NCBI GenBank assembly: GCA_963793095.1
Contig: CAWBYY010000001.1
Location: 186,001-250,000 of the forward strand
DNA from: CAVWDI01 sp963793095
GTDB taxonomy: Bacteria > Chloroflexota > Anaerolineae > Anaerolineales > UBA4823
Reading direction: 5' to 3'
DNA: 64,000 nt
Shown: positions 28,197 through 36,557 of the stretch, in pieces
Position numbering within the stretch: the first letter of the stretch is position 1
How the letters are laid out: each line of letters opens with the position of its first letter
Position numbers and translations under genes: made by a program
The notes under the pieces: model-generated
What the model saw: only the letters and a program-made list of their open reading frames with translations
Told to the model about the DNA's origin: nothing
Database searches by the model: none

Positions 28197-28868
28197 ATGC
28201 GTAGAAGGGCAGGCCCCCAACAACGACATGAGAACCGCCAGGTTTTTGGCCGCGGCATGATGCGAATGGCGGATGAGCGTCCGCAGCTCACCAAAGACCG
28301 CACGCGTTACACCTTCTACCCGCACACCCAGGCGGTGCCGTTTAATGCCGGCTCGCGCCTGCTCAACCGCACCCACAGCATCATTGCAGACGTGGAGGTC
28401 CCTGAAGGCGGAGTAGAGGGCACGCTGGTCTCCCTTGGCGGGGTGGACGGCGGTTATGCATTCTATGTGCAGGATGGCAAGCTGCAGTACGTTCAAAATT
28501 ACGTGGCGCGCGACTACCTGCATGTTGAGAGCACTGTCCCTATCCCAACCGGGCATCGCGAGTTGCGCTTCGAATTCGAGGTGACCGGTGCCCCGGACTT
28601 CGCCAATGGGAAAGGCACTCCCGGGCGTGCCCAGCTCTACATCGATGGCAAGCTTGTCGGCCAGGCTGATTTCCCCCACACCACACCCTTCAGCTTGGGC
28701 CTGACGGGAGGTATCACCGTCGGCGCGAATCCTGGCGCACCGGTGGCGCCTTTCTACGAGCCCCCCTTTGAATTCACCGGCGTGCTCCACAGCGTGACGT
28801 TTGACGTCAGCGGAGATTTAATCGCAGATAGCGAAGCGGAGATGCGTATGATTATGGCGCGGCAATGA
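28197..28868 (+). CDS. Stand-alone arylsulfatase C-terminal domain protein
   Basis: This 223-residue protein begins with an Arg-rich leader, then from MADERPQLTKDRTRYTF onward resembles the beta-sandwich domain that follows the catalytic domain in large arylsulfatases. The broken arylsulfatase at 53418-55793 ends in a domain with the same landmarks (HSVTAEVVLPEE, GGWSLYTKDGKL, ending AMARQ versus MIMARQ here). No catalytic sulfatase residues are present. It has its own ribosome site (AAGGAG) and an uninterrupted frame, so it seems to be expressed as a separate subunit, or is a truncation product with a fortuitous start. Confidence 0.7.
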   Translation: MRRRAGPQQRHENRQVFGRGMMRMADERPQLTKDRTRYTFYPHTQAVPFNAGSRLLNRTHSIIADVEVPEGGVEGTLVSLGGVDGGYAFYVQDGKLQYVQNYVARDYLHVESTVPIPTGHRELRFEFEVTGAPDFANGKGTPGRAQLYIDGKLVGQADFPHTTPFSLGLTGGITVGANPGAPVAPFYEPPFEFTGVLHSVTFDVSGDLIADSEAEMRMIMARQ

Positions 28869-28891
28869 AAATGGCGCCGCAGTAAATAACG

Positions 28892-28928
28892 TAGGGGGTG
28901 CTGTCGTTGAATGACAGCACCCCTAAAA
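28892..28928 (+). terminator. Strong hairpin, likely terminator
   Basis: GGGGTGCTGTC and GACAGCACCCC form a perfect 11-bp stem around a 7-nt loop directly after the sulfatase-domain gene, followed by TAAAAAG rather than a clean T-run, so termination efficiency is uncertain. Confidence 0.55.
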
Positions 28929-28950
28929 AGTTAAAGAAAGGGAGAAAAAC

Positions 28951-30348
28951 ATGAGTACGGAAAAACTAACCACACCGATTGGCGATTTTGAATTTGTGCT
29001 GGATGGTTACCCCACCAAAGAGACCGCCCAAAAGCTGTTCGATGCGCTCGATTTTCAGCGCGCCTGCCAGGCTTACCTTGACTTTATGCCGGCAATGTCA
29101 ATGTATTCATTGCTGGAGGGGCAGGAAAAAGGCTGGGGGTGTAAGGAATGTTCCGACCTGGCTGTGGCCGCCGATTTGCTGGACGCCACCCCGCTGGTTT
29201 TGACCGGCAATACGGAAAGCGTTTATTTTGCCGCGAATGTTGACCTCAAGAAAGATGGCCCCACGGTTGTTGAAATCCCCCCGCAGGTTTTGGGGATGGC
29301 TAACGATGCCTATTTCCGGTATATCATCGATTTTGGCATGGTTGGCCCAGATCAGGGGCAAGGGGGCAAATACCTGCTGTTGCCGCCGGATTACGAAGGC
29401 GAAGTGCCCGAAGGGTATTTCGTCGCCCGTTCGCGCACCTATAGAGTGTGGGTCATGGCGCGTGCCAGCCAAAAGATCAGCGGCATGGGCGAGCAGGCCA
29501 TCAAATGGTATGGCGATCATTGCGCGGTCTATCCGTTAAAGGCTGGCTACAGAAAGCCCAATATCATCAATGCCGGAAGCTTACCGGCAGATACCACCCA
29601 CCCCAATGATTTCCAGTACTATGTCAATCTCGACAAGGTGATCCAATACGAACCCACCGAAGCATTCAACACGGAACATTTGGGGCTGTTAAGAGCGCTG
29701 GGCATCGAGAAGGGCAAGCAGTTTGACCCCGATGAGCGCATGCGGAAGATCCTCGACACCGCCGCCAAAACGGGTTTTGGCATGGCCCGGGCGATTGCCT
29801 ATCAATCGCGCGAACCGGAAGCGAAAGTGTACCCGGATCGGAATTGGGAATATATGTTTGTGGGCGGCAGCCATGAGTTCTTGAAGAACGACATCCGAAA
29901 CCTGGATGCCAGAACCCTCTTCCACTTCACCGCCATTTGTGTGACCCCAGCCATGGTCAACAAAATCGTGGGCGCCGGCTCTCAGTATCTAGGTGCCTAT
30001 GTCGATGGGGATGGAGATTATCTGGATGGCGGCCAAACCTACAAGCTCCACCTGCCGCCGAATATCCCCATCAACAACTTCTGGTCGGTGACGTTATACG
30101 ATCCCAAGACGCGCTCGCTGCTGCAAAACGGCATGCCCAAGCCCAGCATCAATAGCTTTGACGGGCCTGAACAGAACGATGATGATTCTTACGATGTCTT
30201 TTTTGGACCGGAAGCGCCCGCTGGAAAAGAAAAGAACTGGGTCAAAACCGTTCCCGGTAAAGGTTGGTTTACCTACATCCGTCTGTACGGGCCGCTGGAA
30301 CCCTTCTTTGACCAGTCCTGGAAGCCGGACGATATCGTGAAAATATAG
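28951..30348 (+). CDS. DUF1254/DUF1214 domain-containing protein
   Basis: This 465-residue protein has an N-terminal DUF1254 region (AYLDFMPAMSMYSLLEGQEKGWG, LTGNTESVYFAANVDLKKDGPTVVE) and a C-terminal DUF1214 region (NFWSVTLYDPKTRSLLQN, KGWFTYIRLYGPLEPFFDQSWKP). The family is widespread and functionally uncharacterised, found in periplasmic and cytoplasmic forms; this one shows no signal peptide. GGAGAAAA is a good ribosome site. A fragment of another copy's C-terminus lies at 33977-34145, so the island has carried at least two. Confidence 0.88.
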   Translation: MSTEKLTTPIGDFEFVLDGYPTKETAQKLFDALDFQRACQAYLDFMPAMSMYSLLEGQEKGWGCKECSDLAVAADLLDATPLVLTGNTESVYFAANVDLKKDGPTVVEIPPQVLGMANDAYFRYIIDFGMVGPDQGQGGKYLLLPPDYEGEVPEGYFVARSRTYRVWVMARASQKISGMGEQAIKWYGDHCAVYPLKAGYRKPNIINAGSLPADTTHPNDFQYYVNLDKVIQYEPTEAFNTEHLGLLRALGIEKGKQFDPDERMRKILDTAAKTGFGMARAIAYQSREPEAKVYPDRNWEYMFVGGSHEFLKNDIRNLDARTLFHFTAICVTPAMVNKIVGAGSQYLGAYVDGDGDYLDGGQTYKLHLPPNIPINNFWSVTLYDPKTRSLLQNGMPKPSINSFDGPEQNDDDSYDVFFGPEAPAGKEKNWVKTVPGKGWFTYIRLYGPLEPFFDQSWKPDDIVKI

Positions 30349-30361
30349 GTTCATAAAGAAC

Positions 30362-30404
30362 CAGGCGCAGCGATTTGCCAAGGCAAATCACGCTGTGCCT
30401 GGCA
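30362..30404. repeat. Long imperfect inverted repeat (hairpin)
   Basis: CCAGGCGCAGCGATTTGCC pairs with GGCAAATCACGCTGTGCCTGG with few mismatches, around a 2-nt loop. It lies between the DUF1254 gene and the next membrane-protein gene and lacks a T-run, so it may be an RNA-stability or processing element rather than a terminator. Confidence 0.6.
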
Positions 30405-30435
30405 ATCCTCCAAAGAAAGGAGCTTGGAGATCGAA

Positions 30436-31131
30436 ATGGATACAACGCTGGAAAAAGATTACCGCCGCCTGACAACCCCGCGGGCTGCAGCGGTTGCAGG
30501 GATTCTGTTCGCGCTGCTCTTTACTGCCAGCCTGATCCTGCTTCGCAGTGCGATTCCAGAAAGGCTTAACACCGATGCAGCGTGGGTGGCAACCGGTTAT
30601 CAGCGTATCACTATTGCCCTGAGCCTGATGCCGTTCGCAGGGATTGCTTACCTGTGGTTTATCGGCGCGGTGCGTGACAAGCTGGGCGATTACGAAGACC
30701 GCTTTTTTTCATCGGTTTTCTATGGCAGCAGCCTTATATTCCTGGGGATAGTTTTCGTTGCGATGGCCATCGTGGGCGGCTTGGTGGCCGGATATCGGTT
30801 GAATCCGGGAATCACGCTCAACAGCCAGGTGATCTACTTCAGCAGGGCAATGATGATTCAACTCAGTAATGTCTATGCCCTGCGCATGGCGGGGGTGACC
30901 ATGATCTCACTCGCCACCATCTGGCTCCGCACCGGATTAGCGCCCCGTTGGTTGGTGTGGGTGACTTACGCCCTGTCGCTGGCCCTGCTGCTGGTGGTCA
31001 ATTTCAGCCTGTGGGTGACGCTAATTTACCCCGCCTGGGTACTTTTAATCAGCCTGTTCATCCTGTGGGTGCGTCTCAAGAATAAAGATGCCCGGTTTCT
31101 CGCGTCTGAAATAGGACCAAATAAAGGATAA
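30436..31131 (+). CDS. Six-helix membrane protein of unknown function
   Basis: An integral membrane protein of about 231 aa with six or seven hydrophobic helices. The first follows a cytoplasmic TTPRAAAVAGILFALLF segment, and a conserved loop reads LMPFAGIAYLWFIGAVRDKLGDYEDRFF. A clear paralogue, broken by frameshifts, is at 56368-57046 and shares the same loop (LMPFAGLAFLWFIGVVRDRLGAFEDRFF). The start is the ATG with GGAG 6 nt upstream. Its stop lies 3 nt before the MscS gene, so they are cotranscribed. No function is known to me. Confidence 0.75.
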   Translation: MDTTLEKDYRRLTTPRAAAVAGILFALLFTASLILLRSAIPERLNTDAAWVATGYQRITIALSLMPFAGIAYLWFIGAVRDKLGDYEDRFFSSVFYGSSLIFLGIVFVAMAIVGGLVAGYRLNPGITLNSQVIYFSRAMMIQLSNVYALRMAGVTMISLATIWLRTGLAPRWLVWVTYALSLALLLVVNFSLWVTLIYPAWVLLISLFILWVRLKNKDARFLASEIGPNKG

Positions 31132-31134
31132 AGA

Positions 31135-32517
31135 ATGATCACACTCAAACTTCGGCGCGTCATTCTCGTTTTCCTGTTGCTCTCTCTGATCCTGGGGTCA
31201 ACAGCCTGCCTTCCGGTACCAGAGGAGCTTTCTCCCAACGAAACATCACAGACACCGTCTGCCACCCCCACCGGCAGCACCACACCGGCCCCTATAGATG
31301 AGTTTGATCCCGCAGAAGAATCCGTTGCGGCTGAAGAGAGTGAAGAAATCCTCATCGTCCCCACCCTGGGGCCGACCGCCACCCCCGGTGTCATTTATGA
31401 GGTGGTCAATCAGGTGGTGGAAGCCACCAACCTGTACCAAACGCGCTTTCTGAATTTATCGGCAGCGGATTGGATAAACCTGGCGATTTCGCTTGTGCTG
31501 GTCTTCTTGATGATGACCCTTATCTCCAGGCTGATCTTCATGGTATTAATGAAAATTGCCAAACGCAGCGCAACACCTTATGATGTGATCTATCTGAAGG
31601 CGATCCAACCCATCCTGCGCTGGCTTTTCAATGTCTTTATCCTCTACATTGCCACGGCCCGCCTGCAGTTCCTCAGCCCGGTTATCAAACAATGGCTTAG
31701 GCAGATTTATGTTGCCGCCATCATTGTTCTGGTAGCCATCTGCCTGTGGAAACTTGCCGATATCATCCGGCTGTGGTACGGGGAAAAAACCGCCAACCTG
31801 GAAGAGAGACAACGCAATGATGCGGCAGTGACATTAGGCGAGGTGGCCATACGCGCTGTGATTCTTGTTGCAGGGCTGATCCTTTTCTTGAATCATTTTG
31901 GCGTCAATGTTTCAGCCTTATGGACCGCCATCGGTATCGGCGGCCTGGCGCTCTCACTGGCTGCTCAGGACACCCTCGCCAACATGATCAGTGGCCTGAT
32001 CATCTTGCTCGACCAACCATTCCGCACCGGTGACCGCATCGAAATCCAGGAACTGAACACCTGGGGGGATGTGGTCTCCATCGGCTTGCGCAGTACGCGC
32101 ATCCGCACACGCGACAACCGGCTGGTGATCGTACCCAATGCCAGCATCAGCAATAACCAGGTGGTCAACTATACCTATCCGGATCCTCGCTACCGCATCC
32201 AAACCGAAGTTGGTGTGGCTTATGGAACCGACCTGCGTCTCGTTCGCCGGGTTATCATCGAATCCCTGAAAGGCGTGGAGGGGATTATCCCCGATAAACC
32301 AGTTGAAGTGCTCTTCATGGAATGGGGCGATTCAGAGATGGTTTTGCGTGTGCGCTGGTGGATCGAATCGTATGTAGACGCCCGGCGCAGCACAGACCGG
32401 GTGAATGAACACATCTACCAGGCGCTCGAGGAAGCGGGCGTGGATATGCCTTTCCCGACGATGTCAGTAGAACTCATGAACAGAGATCAGGAAGATCACT
32501 TCCTCTCATCAACGTGA
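31135..32517 (+). CDS. MscS-family mechanosensitive channel with a lipoprotein-like N-terminus
   Basis: A 460-residue protein with an N-terminal hydrophobic segment ending in GSTAC (Cys25), then a Thr/Pro-rich linker, three or more transmembrane helices and the MscS core: pore helix GIGGLALSLAAQDTLANMISGL, then the beta domain (GDRIEIQELNTWGDVVSIGLRSTRIRT) and the C-terminal alpha/beta domain. The family forms tension-gated heptameric channels that release osmolytes. The lipobox-like signal ahead of a channel is unusual, though known in some large MscS proteins. Cotranscribed with the upstream membrane protein. Confidence 0.88.
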   Translation: MITLKLRRVILVFLLLSLILGSTACLPVPEELSPNETSQTPSATPTGSTTPAPIDEFDPAEESVAAEESEEILIVPTLGPTATPGVIYEVVNQVVEATNLYQTRFLNLSAADWINLAISLVLVFLMMTLISRLIFMVLMKIAKRSATPYDVIYLKAIQPILRWLFNVFILYIATARLQFLSPVIKQWLRQIYVAAIIVLVAICLWKLADIIRLWYGEKTANLEERQRNDAAVTLGEVAIRAVILVAGLILFLNHFGVNVSALWTAIGIGGLALSLAAQDTLANMISGLIILLDQPFRTGDRIEIQELNTWGDVVSIGLRSTRIRTRDNRLVIVPNASISNNQVVNYTYPDPRYRIQTEVGVAYGTDLRLVRRVIIESLKGVEGIIPDKPVEVLFMEWGDSEMVLRVRWWIESYVDARRSTDRVNEHIYQALEEAGVDMPFPTMSVELMNRDQEDHFLSST

Positions 32518-32578
32518 GAGAAAGCAAGATGAATAATCCATATCCGAATCAGTCTTATTTTGAATAAGGAGAAAGACC

Positions 32579-33013
32579 ATGAAGAAAATTGTTATTTTGA
32601 TCATATTGTGTACGACAATGTTAGGATTGATGTTAGTAGGCTGTTCGACTGGAGAAAGTTTGGATGGCACCAGTTGGGCAATGACATCCTACAGGGACTC
32701 ACAAAGCAAATTGACTGAGATTCTACCGGAGACAATCGTCACCGCCGATTTCCAGGCGGATCAGGTTTCGGGGAATGTGGCTTGCAACAATTACAGCGGC
32801 ACCTACCAGACCACTGGCAATAATATCAATATTGGTCCCTTGGCAACTACGATGAGAGAGTGCGTTGGCCCCGATGGCATTATGGAGCAGGAGGCTGCTT
32901 TCCTGATGGCTATGGAAGCCGCAGCCCAATATGAAATTAAAAGTGACACTCTGGAGATGGTGGATGATCAAGGTGCAACCATCCTGGTCTTCAAGAGGTC
33001 GACAAGTGAGTAA
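32579..33013 (+). CDS. META-domain lipoprotein
   Basis: A 144-residue protein with a lipoprotein signal peptide ending LMLVGC (Cys22) and a META domain: LDGTSWAMTSYRD, TADFQADQVSGNVACNNYSGTY, TTMRECVG and a final ILVFKR strand. META/HslJ domains occur in heat-shock and antibiotic-tolerance proteins; exact role unknown. AAGGAG precedes the ATG. It resembles the lipoprotein at 24382 in plan. Confidence 0.88.
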   Translation: MKKIVILIILCTTMLGLMLVGCSTGESLDGTSWAMTSYRDSQSKLTEILPETIVTADFQADQVSGNVACNNYSGTYQTTGNNINIGPLATTMRECVGPDGIMEQEAAFLMAMEAAAQYEIKSDTLEMVDDQGATILVFKRSTSE

Positions 33014-33039
33014 CTCGCTCCGGTAGGAGTAGTTGAAAA

Positions 33040-33822
33040 ATGATAGATAACCAACCAATGGATATGTTTCCAATTTGGTCTGTTTATTTTTTTACAGTCA
33101 TCGTTTTGTTGCTTGCTGCAGAAACAGGCTTTCGATTCGGCAAGGTGGTCCAGAAGCGTTGGCCAGATGAAGCCGAGATAGGTGTCGGCACAATGGTGGG
33201 TGCCGCGCTGGCTTTATTAGGCTTTCTCTTGGCGTTTGTGACCAGTATCGCAATCGGCAATTTCAACCAAAGGCGGCAATTGGTGGTTTTAGAGGCTAAC
33301 GCGATTGACACCACTTATCTGCGTGCAGGATACTTAGATGAGCCATACAGAACGGACTCAAGAAAACTACTCAGGGAATATGCCAGTTTGCGAATTAAAG
33401 CACTTGATCCAAAAGCAACAGAATTGGCGATCGCCCTGTCAGAACAACTCCATGATGAACTGTGGCTCATGGCTGAAGAGCTTGCCAAAGAGAATCCTGA
33501 TCCAACGGATGCTCTCTATATTGAGTCTTTGAATAATGTCTTTGATTTGCATACTGAACGGGTCAATGCTGAACTAGGTTTCCGTATCCCGCCAATCATC
33601 GTGTTGGGACTCTATGTTGTCGCTATTCTGACTATGGTCCTGACAGGCGTGTCTGACAGTTATCGTGAAAAGCACAATCTCATTGCGCTGATCATGGTCG
33701 TGTTGATTGTATCGGTTGTATTTTTTGTGATTGTCGATATGGATAGGTCTAATGTGGGTCTGCTTCAAATTCCACAGAAAGCTATGATGGATTTGTTGAG
33801 GAGGTTAAACTTGCTTCCATAA
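33040..33822 (+). CDS. Membrane protein with bestrophin-like (DUF4239-type) layout
   Basis: A 260-residue protein with one N-terminal helix, a second hydrophobic segment (VGAALALLGFLLAFVTSIAIG), a central helical soluble region (EANAIDTTYLRAGYLDEPYR...LREYASLR) and two C-terminal helices. The segment from the second helix through the EANAI...TxYLRA motif is typical of the DUF4239 bestrophin-like family, whose function is not established. The family assignment is from memory of the pattern and moderately certain. Confidence 0.6.
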   Translation: MIDNQPMDMFPIWSVYFFTVIVLLLAAETGFRFGKVVQKRWPDEAEIGVGTMVGAALALLGFLLAFVTSIAIGNFNQRRQLVVLEANAIDTTYLRAGYLDEPYRTDSRKLLREYASLRIKALDPKATELAIALSEQLHDELWLMAEELAKENPDPTDALYIESLNNVFDLHTERVNAELGFRIPPIIVLGLYVVAILTMVLTGVSDSYREKHNLIALIMVVLIVSVVFFVIVDMDRSNVGLLQIPQKAMMDLLRRLNLLP

Positions 33823-33976
33823 TGACTAACAATTTTACACTTCGAAATTGGACACAACTGGCTGCGAAAATTATTGAACTTGGTAGGGAAAATAATCGCC
33901 AGAATCCTATCAGCAATCATTCTGGCTGAGGGCAGGCAGCCAGTCATATCCGGCTCCAGCCACAGTTCCGAGCGCT

Positions 33977-34145
33977 GATGGATCCATCGATGTGTACTTT
34001 GTCCGAGTCTTTTTCTGGGAAGGAAGGCAACTGGATCCAGGCCTTCCCTGGCAAAGGCTGGTTCGTGATTTTAAGTCTCTGCAACCCTTTGCTACCGTTT
34101 TTCGAATAGACCTGGCGACCGGGCAAGGATGAATTGGCGGAGTAA
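33977..34145 (+). pseudogene. Remnant of a DUF1254/DUF1214 protein C-terminus
   Basis: In two frames the stretch encodes DGSIDVYFV and then KEGNWIQAFPGKGWFVILSL followed by CNPLLPFFE, a TAG stop, and TWRPGKDELAE. This matches in order the C-terminus of the intact gene at 28951 (SYDVFFGP, KNWVKTVPGKGWFTYIRLYGPLEPFFDQSWKPDD). The rest of the gene is missing, and a frameshift near 34015 and an in-frame stop show genuine decay, unlike the clean indels elsewhere. It ends right before the first copy of the repeated ncRNA element. Confidence 0.75.
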
Positions 34146-34183
34146 GGGTAAAATCGACTCTGAATCTAATTCTTCAGTAATTC

Positions 34184-34292
34184 GTAGGATAATTGTCAAC
34201 CTATGATTCAAGGTCTCGGGTGTTCGGATCGCGTCGCGCAGGACCCTTTAGGGAAGCATACCTTTAGGTGACTGCTCACTGTAGGGGTCGCA
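34184..34292 (+). ncRNA. Repeated small-RNA-like element, copy 1 (degenerate)
   Basis: The core TGTTCGGATCGCG...AAGCATACCTTTAGGT...TGCTCACTGTAGGGG matches the other copies but has an extra insertion carrying a second CCC-TTTA-GGG hairpin. A degenerate promoter (TCGACT at 34154, 17 nt, GTAATT at 34177) is at the same distance as in the other copies. The 3' GTGCC/GGCAC closing pair and a clear terminator are missing; the sequence continues GTCGCACC. Probably a decayed copy. Confidence 0.5.
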
Positions 34293-34562
34293 CCTCAGCG
34301 CATTCCTGTAAGGGATAACATCCAGCTCTGCGAGATCGCGATGGATCCCGCGCTTTTTGCCTTGATGCTCACTCCTGTGTTCTCCAACTTTCAAGTCTGG
34401 CTTGAGACTCTTGAAGGTCCAACAAGATCCTAAGCTGGTTTACACATCATCCAATTCTTGGGTTTGCATCCATTACGCCTACAAAATACAGTTGGTAAGA
34501 TTATTAACTTTTACTTCAAAAAAAGTATTTTCAATTATAAAATAGGTAATGCCAGTGTCACT

Positions 34563-34591
34563 TGACGATTACCAGGATTGAATTTATTATC
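34563..34591 (+). promoter_or_regulatory. Promoter of repeated ncRNA element, copy 2
   Basis: TTGACG (34563-34568), exactly 17 nt, TATTAT (34586-34591): near-consensus, and preceded by the conserved GGTAATGCCAGTGTCAC block. Confidence 0.75.
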
Positions 34592-34596
34592 CAAAA

Positions 34597-34727
34597 GTGT
34601 TACTAAATTGATGCAATCAAACATTCTCGGGAGTTCGGATCGCGAAGCATACCTTTAGGTAACAGCTCACCGTAGGGGCACAAATTCCAGCAAACCGTTC
34701 CGAGGATGATCTGGAACGGTTTTTTTG
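34597..34727 (+). ncRNA. Repeated small-RNA-like element, copy 2
   Basis: About 130 nt from the predicted start to the end of the terminator. The core (34629-34683) is almost identical to copy 3 at 41574-41628 over roughly 53 nt. Features: 5' GTGTT able to pair with 3' GGCAC using G-U pairs, GGAGTTCGGATCGCGAAGC, a TACC-TTTA-GGTA hairpin, and AGCTCACCGTAGGGGCAC. It ends in a terminator, AACCGTTCC...GGAACGG followed by seven T (34693-34727). No open reading frame of note is inside, so it is best read as an RNA gene. Confidence 0.7.
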
Positions 34728-35366
34728 GCAAAGGATGGTTTCCACTCATCCATTTGCTAATCCCAACTCAGGAGAACTGGGGATTTTCAATTCGCTTTAA
34801 CCATAGAAGAAATTGGTTGAACTTGGACTGGATATTTGATCCTTATTGGATTAAGGAGATTGAATCTAAAACCACTCACAAAAACTGATAAGTAAATATA
34901 TCTGATTTTCTATACCATTTCATTCGAGGCCAGGATTTAGCTGGATCAATTAGGGATCGAAATTGGTTCCTTTGATTGAAAATCAGTGAAATCTGATTCT
35001 AGTTCTATACTCAGATTTTTTTGATACCTAAATATATTTGCGTTCAGTCCTTCCAGAGTCATCCATTCTAAAAAGACCACTCTCAATATAAACAGCGCAG
35101 ATTTTATTTATGCTACTCTTCATTAAACAAAGTTAAACTGGAATAACTACGGGTGGATGACAACAATTTATGGGGTAGTAATTCTGACAAATTTCCAGTT
35201 TCAGGTTATAATTTTTGTTTCCATCGTAATCTTAGAATTATAAAATTTAGAAATCTAATTAGATACACTGATAATTGATGAATCTTATTCAATTAATTGT
35301 TAATGATCGTTAAGTGAAGCATATTGGGCAACTGAATCATGAAAACGCTTACCGAAGGAGGAGATG
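34728..35366. other. AT-rich non-coding stretch
   Basis: A short open frame at 34706-34888 starts inside the terminator and has no ribosome site or recognisable residues, so I do not call it. The remainder is AT-rich without hairpins or repeats that I can support, up to the AAGGAGGA of the next gene. Confidence 0.5.
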
Positions 35367-36474
35367 ATGTTGATTGAAACCATCGAAAGCTGGATTAACA
35401 ACTATCCAATAATCGTAGTGCCAATAATTGGTATTGATAGCATTCCTACTGTATCGAGCTACACGTATCGTGCTCGCTCGCGGTTTATTTTTTATTGCAT
35501 TACGAACGGAGACAGTTTATGACGATTTATTCGTTGACCGTCTCCAACCTTTCAGATTTGCCTGGTTGGTACCGCTGCTACTGATCTACAATTTTTCGGT
35601 TTATTTTTCCCCCGAATACAGCTTTGTTGAAACAATATCCCTGATTCTGATCATCTGGTTTTCAGCAGATTTTATCCTCGCAATCTTGAGCGGGATGAAT
35701 GATGTATATAAACACAATCCGAGATATCAAGGGGTTAGCGTCGCCGGATATATTGGTTTGCTAAAGGTTTCTGTAGTTGTAGGCGCGATTGTTTTAACCA
35801 TATCTAACCTGTTCGAAGTTGAGCCAATAGCATTGCTTGGCGGGTTGGGCGCCTGGCTGGCTGTGCTTCTGCTGATATTCAGGGATACGATCTTGTCTTT
35901 CTTGGCCAGCATCCAAATATCCACCCAACAACTGGTCAAGGAAGGGGATGAGGTAAGTGTTCCGGCTTTTGGAGCCAGTGGTTTTGTGACTGATATCGAT
36001 CTGCAGACCATCACAATTCAAAATTATAGTAATACGATCTCCACTATCCCAACCTCGAAGATAACCGAAGTCGGCTTCGAAAACTTGCGCTACATACTCG
36101 AAAGTGGCAACCGGCGCATTAAACATGCTATATTGCTGGATGCAGACACGATTAAGTTTGTAGATAAGGATTTTATTGAGAAGCTAAGTGGGATTGATTT
36201 CATCTCCGAGTATATTGAAGTAAGTGAGAGGGATGAATCAGTTCCAGCTACTAACCTGGAGCTCTTTATCCAATATGCAACTGGGTATCTGAAAAACAAA
36301 AAAGAAATCAGGTTGAGGCGTTTTCCATTTATGATTCGAATATTAGAGACTCCAACAGGAGGCGGGACACCGCTTGAATTTTATATGTATGTTAAAGCCA
36401 AAGGTATTGTCATCTTTGAGGAGTTAAAAACCGAAATATTCATGCATTTGATTGGCGGTAATGCCGAATTTTGA
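35367..36474 (+). CDS. MscS-family channel protein, frameshift near the start
   Basis: Joined, this is about 369 aa. The N-terminal MLIETIESWINNYPIIVVPII is encoded from the ATG at 35367 (AAGGAGGA just upstream); the remainder, VLIAFLLYRATRIVLARG onward, lies in another frame from about 35428. After three or four helices the MscS-type pore/beta region follows: GAWLAVLLLIFRDTILSFLASI, EGDEVSVPAFGASGFVTDIDLQTITI, and TIPTSKITEVGFEN. The C-terminal domain is longer than in minimal MscS. A second MscS gene lies at 31135; the two are only distantly alike. Confidence 0.8.
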
Positions 36475-36557
36475 CTTAAAGGTTTTCCAACGGGAGTACC
36501 GAGAATAAATCCGCTACAAAAAATTACCAATCCGAATTACTGGTTAAGGATAGACGT

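Noticed and set aside
34706..34888. 60-codon open frame after ncRNA copy 2
   Set aside because: It begins inside the terminator, has no ribosome site and shows no recognisable residues.
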